Below are positions 27,601 through 42,600 of a stretch of 64,000 bases of DNA, one piece after another; the stretch's first letter is position 1, and each line of letters opens with the position of its first letter. The DNA is from Sinonovacula constricta. Lineage: Eukaryota > Mollusca > Bivalvia > Cardiida > Solecurtidae. The stretch lies in assembly GCA_007844125.1 (NCBI GenBank), contig CM017560.1, positions 2,652,125-2,716,124 of the forward strand. Reading direction: 5' to 3'. Under the pieces are notes generated by a model. It was not told where the DNA came from. It searched no databases and saw only the letters and a list, made by a program, of their open reading frames with translations. A program made the position numbers and the translations under genes.

Positions 27601-30600
27601 CTGTGCTAATTCTCGACAACTACAGCACATATCATCACTTTTTACAATTGTACAATTTTTCAAGATGATAACCACAAAGTTATTTATTGACAAATATATT
27701 ACTGATTTCTTCCCATTTTCTTTATATGCAAGTTCTGACTTGACCCTTTCTTCAAACAAGCAACAGTCAGCGAAGGGTCCACTCTCTGTGACAGAGTACT
27801 GTTTCACTTGTTTTGACCATGAGAATTTTTGGAAAACAAAATGTTGTAAAGTATTGTCAAAAAAGGAGACAAGCACAATCCCTCTCTTTGGAACCAAAAT
27901 GACATAAGACAGGCTCTTGATGAGTAACTCGCATTTGGTGGAGATTAAGCAGCAAATAAATACAAAAAAGAAGACTGTCTTTTTAAGCTGAGGCCCTTCA
28001 TCAATAAGTTGAAAACCAATATTTGGCAAATATGAGCCAAACCCGATCATTTCTGTAGATGAGGCCACCAGACTCTTCACAGGGGGTTGAAATTAAGAGT
28101 GTACAATCCCACAAAGCCCAACAAAAGTTTGAAAGCATAAAGTTGATCCTGATATCTGTGAGTTGCTTATTATAACAAAGCAGTCTCTTTTTATTCCTTT
28201 TTTTTATGTATTATTGGTAGATGTGGGTATAAAATGCATGTAACTTTTTATCATGTGATCTTATTTTTAGAGGAGAAATTATTTGTATAAGTTGTACCAA
28301 TTTTGATTTGTAAATTTTGCATTTATAAGTTAAGTCAAAGACATAAATAATTTTAAATTTAAAAAATAAATATATTTTCAGGGTGCTAATTATAATCATA
28401 TTTGAAAACGAAAGCAATTACAATTAACTGTTGAACTTTGGCTCTTCAGAGTCATCAGGACTACCGATTTACTTTGGAAAATGCCTGTGTTGCAATAATC
28501 AGATTGTTGCCACTTACAAAATTTTCCAACTAGGAGTCTACCATTTTGAGTTGTGTTATTCTTTGCCATCAGTCAGCATTTATACCTACCTACCCTGACA
28601 GTTAACAATACTGCTGTGAGACAAAGTGAATTCCAGTTAATTTTTATTTGGATTTGTCACTCAGCTTAATTGATTATACATCATAACTGATTGTCAGACT
28701 AATCAACATATCCAATTTACAACTAGCCAATTAATGAAGCCAAACATCGATGTACTGGAATCATCTCCATTTGCAGTTTTACAGGTGACAATAGACAATG
28801 GCCGACCGGTAATGCAAGTGGGCTTTAAATAATAAGTTTGAAGAAAGCATTACAGCTGTATGTCGGGAGAACTAATGAATAATTGAATTAGGCCGAAATT
28901 TTGATTAATGTAAATAAATATTCAGAGTTTTTTTACTTTAAATTACATTGGGAAAAATCAGGAACGACCGACGACTTTGAAGAATGCCTTGACTTCAGAA
29001 TACCTGAATTTGAATATTTTAATATCGCATGAAGTTGGACTGTGAATAAATTTCTAATGGTCAAGCTCTTATAGCATCCATTTATAGGCCCATAGCTTTC
29101 AAGCTACTCCCCACATGGGTTCATGTAGCAATCAGTGCATAAACCTTTTTAAAAGAAATTCCAGCTGATATTCAGTAAGTCAGGGGTTCTACTAAAAGTC
29201 ATCCTCCTCCAAATAATACGTAGATAATTTATGAGAATGACCATAATTGTCATGATTTATTAAAATGAACATAAAAGGAAACATTCTTATGACATTCTCT
29301 ATCTAGAGATACCTTACCAATGGATTGAACATTTGTTTTTTAAACACATGACATTAAGACCAGTTTTTCATAGTCATTGTTTGAAACTTACTATTTAATA
29401 TAGTCCATTGATGTTTGGTTTGTTTTTTGTTCCATGGCACCAAGACAATTATGGTTAATTTGGCAGCGTCTTCCTAATTATTGTTTGAGGAAGACCCTTG
29501 ACAAATGTCTGCGTACCTCAGGTCAGCTGGAAGATCTTGCCCACCCCCTCAAAAGTTTGCTCCTGATTTTGAATGGGAGCCTACTGCGGGGAGGGGCAAG
29601 GAAATGTGACAAATCAGTGACGAGCAGCCATGGGAATTCTGAATCCATTGTATTTTATCCTTCAAGGCCTTTTTTCACTGCCTTTGGAAGGGGCCCATGC
29701 CCTATACTTTTGGCAAAAATAGCTTGATTTCTTTCTTAAATGGGAATGAAAAAACCTGATGTAAAGTTACTTTTTGGGGAAAACTGCATGATTTTAAAGA
29801 AATTTTCTTAGAGGAAGGCGCCTGTAAATGGCTACTTCTAAGGAAAGAAAAAATGCCCTGTCCTCTGTTAGATTGTTTAAAGACTATGTTCTTATCTTGC
29901 CTTGGTTTCCCTACAGATTCCTTACGCACCCATTGCTTGACATCCACAAGGTTAATGGTATGAGAGGTGTGTACATTGCCACCCAGCTTATCAATAAAAC
30001 CCTGTCCACTGATCACCAGCGTACACTCATCACCTATGACAATGGGGGACAGTGGCAACTGGTGGTTGCCCCAGAAACAGACTTGTACAACGTTCCAACT
30101 AATTGTTCTGTGGTAGGTATTAATATGTTTTTCGTCTCACAGATTGCTATTATTTTCTCTATAATGAAGTGCAGGGCAAATATTTATGTGTTGTTTTTTC
30201 TCAATATTTGAATTTGATCTCTTAAGCGGTAGTCTTTTAGTGTGTCTTTGTGTTGTCTTGTTTTCAGATGTTTACCATCAAGTTTTATTGATAAGACGCA
30301 CACAAAGATAAGACACACCCCCTCTTCGAGGTCTAGAATCAAAGAAAAAAGCTTATTCTCAAAGACAAGACGCATCCCCTATTCACAAATCAATCTGGCC
30401 GCCATTACGCAATTCCCGGTCGCTGCATCGCTCGATTTGACTCAAGGGAACATGTTCCAATTGTTCTGTAAATCGGTGTTTGCGCCAAGTGCTTATTGTT
30501 CTCTAAGTGTTTTGAATAATACATCGCGACTGTTTGCCTTGTAAGACCGTGTGTATTGTGTAACGCTATGACACTCTACCCCAGTATATCGTTTACACGC

Positions 30601-33600
30601 CAGACAGGATATTCTCGCGGCTATCCCAGCCCTACACAATTGAGAGTTGAGAGAACATCCTGTTTCACGCGGCAGCATGTCATAAAACAATTAAGTTCTC
30701 GGCCTGTAATAAAGTTCTCAACACATGGGACAAACACACAAATGACAATTAAAATAACAACTAAAGGCTTTTAAATGTTCATTTTCACACCAGGGTATTA
30801 AAGTGACTGCTTACAATCAGTTAGTTCTATGCACCTGTGTAATTACTTACGGATGATAGACGATCTATTAACATCAAAAGAGGTGTTAAAATTCGTCTGC
30901 ACAAATAGCCAATGCACATTTTATTGCTGTTGTAAAGTGGGTTTTTAATTTCAACTTAAAAATTATTCGTAGTTAACATTCAAAATAAAACAAATTTCAA
31001 ATCAAAATTAATTAATTGAATAATACTATATTACTCAGACGATGATAACAGCATCGTCAATGAATATGCCCGTTTCACTAAAACTCAATAACCGTTTCCG
31101 GATTATGAAACTTCGCCGATTTTGTTAGAATAAAGTGATATTTATGCAAAAATTATTTGCATATTGTTCTTTTTTTTATACAGAAACGAATTTAAATGTC
31201 TCTTTTTATGTTAAATGTCAAATTTTAGGCAAAAACAACGTAAGTTTTCCCTTAAAATAGCACAATACAGTTGTCTATGGCCGATACTATCAACGATAGT
31301 CACTGCGGTCGGATTAGTCTAAAGGTCAATTTTGGTCTGGGGGAGAAAGGGGAAAACTTTATTTAGCATGGATAAGATGCACCCCCCACTTTTTTATCAT
31401 AATTTGGGGCAAAAAAACGCGTCTTATCTATAAAACTTTATGGTACATTGACATAAATGGTTGAGTAGTCAATGCCACTGGAGTTCTTGTTACATTGATA
31501 ACTGCATTAAAAAAAAGAATAGTATGTTCTTTTAATTACCGACGGCAACAACTAATTGGTTAACCTCTTCCTATAAAGGTAACCAGGTGCAAATTATGTA
31601 ACAATTATATCAATAGCTAGATGAAGTGAAGTCTTTATCCCATCCCACTTACCCACTAATTATTGACTAATGGACAGCATGGTGTGTATGGTGACATCAA
31701 GTTGTATAATTACTATGAAGATACAGCCATTGTCACAACATGAAAGTCCTGCTTGTACTTCTTCCATTCACTTCTAAACAGTTATTCTCAACTTTAGGTT
31801 TGCTGCAAATTAATGTGGTCTAGTTGTTGTTTTTTCTTACCCTGCAACCATATACTAGAATAAACATACATGGTGTCATACATTTAAATATGCTTATGTG
31901 AAAGTCCTGTATATCTTGATCAGTTTGAGAAAAGACCAAAAAATGTTAATCCACTAAATAAATTTGTTTAATTACTCATCACAGATTTGTTCTTACTTTT
32001 ACATTTGTCTTGTATGTGAAATACCTTTGTCCTGTGACTTTTCAATTTTGGTATATGTTGCAATGCTTATTGAAGTTTGCAATATAATAGGAAGCACAGA
32101 TAATGACTATATGAAGATGCTTGCAACTCTAACTACTGATACAAAGGTAGTATATTGTTCAATTTAAGTGGTCTGACATTATAAAGATTAACTGTTTACT
32201 GATTCCATAACCTTTGCCATCTCTTAATACATTATAACACATATGCCCTCAGATACAAAGTATCTATGTTGGAGTCACTTCCATCTGTCAATATGTAAGA
32301 TTTCTTGTCTTTGTTTAGTTGAATTTTGATGAAACTTTTCAGGAATGGTAAGTACCAAGCCTAGTTGTGCATATAGTTGGGACATCACATTTGGCTTGAT
32401 GTTTACATGAGTTGTTTAATTTAAAGCTGCAGTAAGTGCCACAAAGCTAGTATGTGGGGGTATTCATGGTCTTTAATTATAACTTCTTTTTATTTTGATT
32501 GCACTCATAACATATTGTTAGTAAAAAATGTTTATCTGAACTGAAAGAAATGTGTACTTTGACCTTGTACAAAACCAGTTGCCTACTATCAGTCTTAGCT
32601 GGAGCCTAAACCTGCAATTTCCAGTATAGCTAAATCCTGTATGAGCTTTTTTTTTTTCAAATACTGTTACAAATTTGTCTATTTGTATTGTTCTTTTGTT
32701 ATTCAGAAGAAAGATGCATTCAACTTTAAACAGGTATAATAGTGCTTGTTAAGGCCTTATTTGGTTTCATTTCATCACCTGAATGACTCAGCATTTTATT
32801 TATTTGACACATGGTTACTAGTTGAAATCCAGCAATGTTTATATGCCTGAAGAGTTACAGTATGATATGCCATCTGTTCAGTAGCAATTTTCTTGTGTTT
32901 AACCTCTTTTATTATACATATACATACATGTGAACTCTCTCGCTTTTGGAGGGAGACTACCTTTTTTAAGGTTAAAAATTATTTGAAAATTAGAGGTGTT
33001 TTACACATTTTCAGAAATCTCCCTACTTGAAAACAGGTAACTTCCTTCTTGGTTAATATGAAAATAATAAATCTTCCACTTTGCAAGTGAAAATCTCCCA
33101 CTTTGGCCTCTGTAAAAGTTCACATGTATGCATATATAGGAATTTCTGCATAGATGGTTGATATTTATATGAAGGTGTGCATAAAAGGAGACATAACTCA
33201 TATTGCATTGTTTTTTCCAGAGTTATTTCTCTATATGTTAGAAATTCTATGCAGATAAATTTTCCTTCATTATATATTGGATATTCTTCTTACTTGCTTG
33301 GATTATTAACAATGATGTGTAGTTGTGTAAAAAGGTGAGAGAAAACAAGCATTGTTTCTTCTGTAGTGACTGCTATTTTTTTTATAAGCAAATTCAAGTG
33401 TAGATAACTCTTTTTTTTATTAATTGGAATTTTTTCAAATTTGAATGAATGACTGATATTGAGGTACAGTTGAGAAAGTTTTTGATCAGAAACTATGCAA
33501 AAAAGTGAGATTTGCTCCTATTTAAATTATCAGTGTAATACAAATACTTTCCACATTTGATTCATAGAATCAGCGCATGTAGCTTGACCTTCAGGCATAT

Positions 33601-36600
33601 AATGTACACACATTCCCATGTTTGTTTTTGTGTGATACAAGCTTTGATGTGATACTATTTGTGGTTTTGAAATTTTAAAGATTCATTATCTTTTCTTATT
33701 TGGTTTAGTTGGTTTGTTTTTGTTCTTATTCATATGCACATGGTTGTTTGTGCATGTATGTGTATATTGTTTTCTAATCTCAAATGAAACTGCTTACATG
33801 TAGATGGATAGTCAGTAGTGTAGTGCGCAAGAACAATAAACTCCCTTTTCATTTTCTTTTCCAATATTTTTTTTACTTGTTGGTTTCAAATGCGGACAAT
33901 TTCTTAAACATTATCCCTGCATGCACGTTTATCAGCTGCTGCCTATTACTGACAGGGCTTATTGGTAGCTGGGTGAAGTTCCCTGACTGCCACATCCAGT
34001 GATTTCCTAGCGAATTATTTTTTAAAAAAGTAGTTATAACCTTTTTTCATTTCTAACAATCTTATATTTTCACATGATGTGACAACCAAAGTCATAAGTC
34101 ACATAAGAATGAATCAGTTATAATTGCAAAATCCTTTTACTTTTAAACTTATTCATCAAATGATTAATAGAAAAATTGTTCTCACTTAAAAGCTTGGTGT
34201 TGTAAAGATGAAGTTTGTATCTTCACTGACTGGATATCTTCAGATAGCACCAGGATAGTTTCTCTAGTGCTTATTTCAAGATTAGGTACAAATATATAAT
34301 TTTGACGAAAGTTCCAAGTCAGTTTCTGTTATTTAGTTTAATTTGTAAATTAACATCGTCAATCTCCATTTTCCTTAATTACAGAATTTCTGCAAAGAGA
34401 TATGGTACAAGGTGCTGATATAAGAGATTCTAAAATTAAGTTAGTTTGTGTGTGAAGTTTGAAAGTTTCTCTATATTCAATCCTTATTTCCCCTAAAAAT
34501 TCTTTTAGCCTCAAACATAAAACTACAACAAGTTTACATTATTTCCAGACCATTATTTACCCAAGCTCTTTTTTTTTCATTATTTTCATACACAACACCA
34601 TTTGCTTCCTGTATCAAAACCTTCATTATTTTCAGGCCACTAATTGCTCCCTACACCTAACCCAGACATTCAGCGTCCTGTTTACACGCAACCATGCTAT
34701 GCCCATTCTGTCTCGCACATCGGCACCAGGCATCATAATGGCAACCGGTTCCCTAGGCCAGCGGGTTCATGTGGACATAACTGTTGGTATTTACATCTCC
34801 ACAGATGCTGGGTACCAGTGGCATCAGGTAGGGTTATTTTAATTACAATACAATATAATGTTGTAATAATTCACCTCTTGGCTATAAATATATTTTTTAT
34901 GCCAAAATAAACATTGTATTGTATTGTATTGTATTAATTTGTAGTGTCATGTGTGCCATTTTATGAAAAGACTTAGGATTAGGACCTGATCAGGGGCATA
35001 AATTGTGTTGGGCAATTATTTCCAAAACCATAATCAATTACAACAGATAATTGGATAGTCATAACCAACTGATGATCTATTATATGATAGGAAGCATGAT
35101 GACCTAATATCTGGATAATTTTAATATTAACATTTTTGATAATCACACCTTGTATATATACAACTATATTATATAATAAATCATAAAGATTTGTGTGACG
35201 GTTTGTAATCGTGCTGAGTGCTGATGAGTGTTCTGAGAAATTTATTTTAAAGAGAAAATTTATTATAAAACCTAGTTAATTTGCGAAATGGAAATTGTTT
35301 GTATCGAGAAGTACATGAATTTTGTGTTTATGTTAAAGGGAGATGTCTGGGAAATGAAGCGTTAAGGGTGTTAACCTAATGTTTTGCCATTGGTATGGCC
35401 ACTTTGGGTTAACAGTTCAATACAGTTTTCATTTTTGTATTATTTTTTTTTCAAAGGTTCTGGATGGCATCCATTATTTTACCTTTGCTGACCATGGTGG
35501 GTTGTTGGTAGCAGTTGATGCTGCTGAACCAACCAATCAAATCAAGTAGGTTTATTCTTCTTCTCTGGAACATGTATACATGTAACAGGTGTCTAGGAGC
35601 GGAATAGTCCAGTGATACGACACATGACTCTGGATCATGGAGTCTGTGGTTCGAACCTCAGGTTGCTGCTAATTTCCTTGAGCAAGAAATTTACCACGAA
35701 TTGTTCCTATCAACCGATTTGTATAAATGGGTACCTGCGAGGGTTATATGGGTCAGTAATATGACTTCCCAGGACTGCATGTCGATTGCCATGGTGTGAG
35801 ATTAACGAATGCACCCAATGACTATGCGATAAACTGTAAAGTCAGCTGAAAGAGCAGTAGCTTGAAAGTAGATTATCACTTGATATTATCGTATTACCTA
35901 TCTACACTACACTACACTATAATGTTTAATGTTGTTATTTTGGAACTCAGCAATAAAATGTTTTATCTTGTTATTTTGGAACTCTGTAACCAACTTTATG
36001 TTTTCAGTAAACCAGTTACACACATGTTTTTGAAAAAAGTTCAAAGTTCCTAAAAAAGATTTTCCTTACATCCCAGAGAAATGGAAAGAAATTTCAGAAA
36101 GGTTCATTAACATATAAATGTACTTGTTCAAATTATTATAACCTGTACTAGGGACACCTAAGGCTGAGTAGTTAGTGTCCTACTTGTAATACCCTAGCTC
36201 CTCACTGCGTGAGTTCAAGCCCTGGTCAAGCGAGAACTTGCATGTCTGGAGGTTTTCCAGCTAACCTGCGGTGCACCAGTGGTTCTACCCAGACATAAGT
36301 CTGGGGTATTCATCCATGATCATTTAGTTGGACAACACCAGTATGACCATAATTGTATAGGTATGATGTAGCTACAACAAAAATACCTGTACCGATCAGT
36401 CATTGTGAATAATCTCTTTTTAATGGTGTAATATTTTCGTTGTTAATTTAATAGATCCAATATTGATGATTTTACAGTTATACCAGGGTTTAATTTAATG
36501 GTATATTAGTGAGTTTTTCATTTCCATTTTCATCACAACATAAATGCACGCAATGAAGATTCACTGTAAAGTTCATTTTATTTGACATTTTTAGGTATTC

Positions 36601-39600
36601 CACAGATGAGGGAGAAATCTGGCACTATCACAACTTTACTGCCACGCCTATCCGCGTGCATGGACTGCTCACGGAGCCTGGGGAGAAGACCACTGTTGTT
36701 TTCCTGTTTGGTTCTAATGTAGATCACCACTCCTGGAAAGTTTTTGGCCTGAACTTATCAAAAGTTTTCAGTAAGGACAATTAGTATAAGAAAAATGAGG
36801 CAATTAAAAAAATTGTGTATATTCTGTTTTACAGAGAAAAAGCAATCAAATTAAGTTGTATGATCCTAGTTATAATGTCACATTCTTTCTTACCACTTTT
36901 ACTGTAAATCCTCTATCAAAGACAAATCAGCAGCCATATTTATGAAAAGAAAATTAGAAGAGGGTTATGTGGGAACATTCATCATGATCATGTGACTGGT
37001 ATTAACCAATCACGTATTGGCATTTTGTATGAGTTATAGAGAGGGATGTACAGGTCTACAGTTCACTTTCCTGTAAATGTGATGTTCATTGATGAACTGT
37101 GAAAAGACGACCAAACCAGCTGGACAGTCCAGAATTGTATTTTATGCACTATTAAAAATCATTATTGACCAGTGTGAGAGCATCAGTGTCATGAATACCA
37201 GATGAAAAATCTTGACAGTTTTATTATATAGATGTTAGATGTTGATACCAAAATTCATAAATAACCAAACAGCACAGTAGAACACAATAGATGTATCATT
37301 TTCCATTCAGCTGACTGCCTTTAACATTATTTTATTGCATTAAGCATTAGGTGATTTTCAGTGAGTATCAACATCATTAATACCATCTGAACAGGCTGTA
37401 ATTGTTTTGTAATGTAAGCTTACACACATGTATCACTTGAAACGCACACCACATGCCTGGTCAGAAGAAAATGTACATAAAACTTTACATACTGCTGATT
37501 GTCTCAAACATCATTCATATTGAATAAATCAAGAGTTTCATAATTCATTCTTAAACAATATTTAGAAACCATTTTTAAGTATTTACCATTTTTAGTATGT
37601 CAAAAACAGCATATTACATTTACCTAAAACACCAAGTACACATTTTTCTCTTACGACCAGGGGTGCTGTGGCGTAGTGGTAGAGTCGTCAATTTTGACTG
37701 CTTAGCCTATCACTGCATGGGTTCGAGTCACATTGGGGGCAAAGGATTTAATGTGAAAAGGTCTGCCAGCTGACTTGCGGTGTGCCAGTGGTTTTACCCA
37801 GACATGTGTCTGGGGTCTTCCTCCTCCAAAAAGCTGGACGTTGCTATAATGGTCATAAATGGTCGCAGCAATGTATTTCAAAAAACAGACAAAACAAATC
37901 ACTTACTACCAACTGGCTTAAAATTCATTAATGATTTTAGTAAACCCTAATGTGATGTTGTATGCACTTGCTCTTTTTTACTTGGTCTGGTGCCACCCCA
38001 AATGATGTGTACAAATCAAAGTTACCATATCATTCAATGCACACCATATATGACAAGGCAGAGGTGGGGTACCAATACAGGGGCCTGGGTTTTTGTTTTG
38101 TTTACTTTATAGACTGATCATGAGAGAAAAAAACAGATCATATCACATTATGTACAGAAGGAAAAAAGTTTAGCAAGTTTATTACGACTGGTTTTCAGCT
38201 ATAAATTAATGTGACTAAAATGTTTCCATATTGACCAATTCTGCCCATCCATTGACAACATGATTTCCCCCCTTTTTTAAACTACACCATTATGTAAGTG
38301 TGAAATGTAACTTTTACAAAAAAACGGTGCAGTATGTGCACAGCAAAACGGACAATCCTCCGCGGGTCACTAAGTTCCCAAGTAGTCAATTCTCTCTGAA
38401 CTTGCTTAACTTTTTTCCTTCAGTATATTTACTAGAACTTTTACATACATTAGAGAATAAGACATTGAGAATGTTTTTGTTTACAGGCTATATCATAATT
38501 GTGAAGATTGCATTTATATCTACTTAAATATCTGATTTTCAGGTTACCCCTGCAAAGATGTGGACTATAAAACCTGGTCTTTGCCAGATAATACTCCTTT
38601 TGAAGGTGAGCCTACTCTTTTTATGGGATGATATTAATAAATGTCAAATGAATATTTTAACTACTACTTGCACGATATTTTATACTCAAGTCAGCGTGTG
38701 TTGGCAGGAACAACTGTAAGTGACTTACCTATTAAAAATGGTCTTTTTCTTACTTTACAGGATGCCTTCTGGGCAGGAAAATCATGTTTGAGCGAAGAAT
38801 TGCACACACTAACTGTTATAATGGTCGAGATTATGATCGAGAGAAAGAAGTAAGAACCTGCTCCTGTTCACGAAATGACTACGAATGGTAAAAGAATTTT
38901 TGTAATTTTCATTGTTTGTTGTTTCCCTTTGTTTTGTGTTTATATATACATAACATTAATATAAATTTGGTCATATTTCTGACATCTTGCTTTAAATGAT
39001 ATCTGGGTTGACCTGCAGATCCACTACAGATAAATTGGAAGATTGCTTGTCATTAAAGTTTTGATCCAAAAGGGGCCGGAACCAAGTAAAAACCTCACAT
39101 AAAAGTGTGTGTGAATCAATAAAGATAGACATTGATCAATGCAACCAGAACCTGTTTATCTCTTATAAGACAATGTTTTCATGCATACCTGTAATTGATG
39201 ACTATGGGTTGTTGTCACAAGACTTGGTAGTGCAATCGGTAGAGCATTGGCTCCTAGGAGATCCCGAGTTCGATCCCGGGCCGCGACATAGCAACGTCGT
39301 TAAAATGGTAGTGGTATAGCTCCTTTGCTAAGGCTCAAGCAAATTTAAAGGTAGTTTCACGACTGGTTGGCCCGGTGTCAGGACAATGTGACTGGGTGTG
39401 GTATCCTATTAGGTGTTCACAGCATGCTATACACAGTGAAGGCTGTACCATATCTGCTTCAAGTGGACACCATGTCTAGATAACTGAAATACTGTTGGTT
39501 GGATGATAAACCCCATAAATAATCAAACTATGGGTTGTCATCTTACAAGGCATTTCACTTTACTTTATGTTAGGCTGACCAGTAAAGCAATAGCATTTTC

Positions 39601-42600
39601 ATGCAACCTTTTTTTTTCCTGTGACTATGGATTTTAACCTGATAAATCATTTCGCTTTCTTTTATGTGAAATGTGTTTGTAATGACAGCATTATGCAAAA
39701 CTCACATTGTATACAACATCTTTATAGCTACTATAGGTTGAGCCTTTATAATTCATTTTGTATAACTGTATGTGACTGTGCACACTCTCTTAGTGAGTTT
39801 TCAAGACTTTTTCTCCAAAGAGCATACACCTGCAACTTTGTCTGTCCTTTGGTCTGTCCATCTTTTCATCCTTCCATATGAAATATATTCTTGAGACTTT
39901 GGATTCAGACCTAACCAAACATTTTGCAACAGTCTGTGTTACTGGTAAATGGAGCATTGAAACTATGTGTTCAGGCCCATCCTAGCATTTGCAAAAGTCT
40001 GTGATAAATTGATCATTGAAACTAGGCGTTCAGGCCCAACCAAGCATTTGCAACAAGATATGTTACTGTGTTTTGCATTCTATAACACCCTTGGAGTATA
40101 CGTCACTAAGCCTTTTTTTCATGATTTTTTAAACTTTGGTAATAAATACCCTGCAACATATTAGCCAAAAACTAATGTGTACGAAAGTCATATCCTCAGG
40201 TCAAACGCATGTCAATTGCATTCTTGTATCATGCCAAGACAGCGTGACCTGTGTTCTGTAACACTAATTCATGGATCAATAATCCTCCTCGCTTAGCTGT
40301 ACAACAACAACAACAAAGGAAACAACAATTGACTCAATGTTGGTTGCACATTGCAAGCCCAGAATTTATGGGAGATATTAGGGGAGAGTCAATGAAGATC
40401 TAAGGGAGTGGGGAAAATGTGTAATCTTTTTGATGGGCTCCCTGTTAAGAAGCAAGTAACTTTTAGCATATCAAATAATTACAAACCCATCACCACTAGT
40501 TTTATTAACTCGTCACTAAAGACTATTCACTGTATATTTGCTAACAATGATCTGAAGTTGACGATGTGTTATGACAGCAGACACGTTTACGAAGGACTGT
40601 GTAGAGAGGGAGGCATGTAGGATCTTGCCCAATAGCTTTTTATAAATTTTTCACGGCAGAATATTGATTGATATTTTCAGACGCTTCCTGCAAAATGCAG
40701 ATAACTAGAACAATAACATATTAAGACTTTCCTAAAAAGTTGTACAAAAATTAATTAAATGAATACATTCATGAAAAACTTTAGTAAAAGGGTGACAGTC
40801 CATTGATATTCTTAGAGACTCCGTCCAAACAAAATATGATTTTGTTAATAGATTTCCTGCTCTGGATGATATCCCACATATGAATCTAAAAAAAAAGTTG
40901 CGTGATATATGTCGCAAAATATAAAAATTGGATTATTGCAATTATGGGTTCAAGCCCAACCATGCATTTGCAATAATCTGTAATAAATAGATCTCTGAAA
41001 CTATGATTATTGAGCCTAGGATTCTAGATTTTACCATTCATTTGACATCATTTAATGTAAAATGTGTCCTGTAGCTTAGGTGCTCAGATCTAACCAAGCA
41101 TGGGTGCCGGCCTTACCAAGCATTTGACATCACTCTATGAAATGGGTCCTTGAGACTTTGGGTGCAGGCCTTACTAGGCATTTGACATCACTCTATGAAA
41201 TGGGTCCTTGAGACTTTGGGTGCAGGCCTTATTGGGCATTTGACATCACTCTATGCAATGGGTTCTTGAGACTTTGGGTGCAGGCCTTACTAGGCATTTG
41301 ACATCACTCTATGAAATGGGTCCTTGAGACTTTGGGTGCAGGCCTTACTAGGCATTTGACATCACTCTATGAAATGGGTCCTTGAGACTTTGGGTGCAGG
41401 CCTTACTAGGCATTTGACATCACTCTATGAAATGGGTCCTTGAGACTTTGGGTGCAGGCCTTACTAGGCATTTGACATCACTCTATGAAATGGGTCCTTG
41501 AGGCTTTGGGTGCAGGCCTTACTAGGCATTTGACATCACTCTATGAAATGGGTCCTTGAGACTCTGGGTGCAGGCCTTACTAGGCATTTGACATCACTTT
41601 ATGAAATGGGTCCTTGAGGCTTTGGGTGCAGGCCTTACTAGGCATTTGACATCACTCTATGAAATGGGTCCTTGAGGCTTTGGGTGCAGGCCTTACTAGG
41701 CATTTGACATCACTCTATGAAATGGGTCCTTGAGATGTTGGGTGCAGGCCTTACTAAGCATTTGACATCACTCTATGAAATGGGTCCTTGAGGCTTTGGG
41801 TGCAGGCCTTACTCGGCATTTGACATCATTCTATGAAATTGGTCCTTGAGGCAGTGGGTTCAGGCATAACCAAACATTTGACATTACTATATGAAATATG
41901 TCATGCAACTTAAGGTCCAGGCCTAACCAAGCATTTGACATCACTGTATAAAAATGGTTCATTGAGGAAATGGGCTAGGTTTAACCAACCATTTGAAATT
42001 ACTGTATGAAATATGTCATGCAACTTTAGGTTCAGGCCTAACCAAGCATTTGACATCACTGTATGAAGTGGTTCATTTAGGCAATGAGCTAGGCTCAACC
42101 AAGCTTTGACATTACACTATGAAAACTTTGCCATTTTATGCATTTTCTTTTCCAGTGACTATGGCTTCAGACCAAACCAGGCATTTGGCACCACTCAGTG
42201 TGACATGGACCCGTCTATGAGTGCCATTGTCAACACTTTACCAGTATCATGTCCCCAGGGAACCATGTACCCCCACACCCGTGGGTACCGCAAGATTGGT
42301 GGGGATTCATGTGAGGGGGGTGATGAACACAAATATGCACCAATAATGTATGCTTGTCCTGTTGAAGGTGAGTTATAAGACAAATAGTTTTGTAGTTTCA
42401 CTATTGGAGTTGAAGTTCATTTCTGACAATCTGTCAGAAATATTCACACTTTAAAATTGTAAAAAAAAAATTATTTTCACTATCAAAACCGAGCCAATTT
42501 AAAAAAGGCCAGTAACCTAGTTTAATTTTGGCAGAGTTATGCAACTTTTTTTATTTAGAACTTATCATTATATTATCCAGCATGGAGAAAAGTAAAGTAT

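Noticed and set aside
27574..28080. 168-codon minus-strand frame
   Set aside because: Falls in the dispersed repeat shared with intron 18; the corresponding frame there is different and no domain is visible.
29434..29727. 97-codon frame as an extra exon before exon 9
   Set aside because: Exons 8 and 9 share a split Arg codon and are continuous with the family alignment; no room for an insert.
29702..30058. 118-codon minus-strand gene
   Set aside because: Antisense shadow of exon 9; no domain.
40408..40620. 70-codon frame in intron 14 as an alternative exon
   Set aside because: No domain similarity, and the neighbouring exons already join in frame without it.
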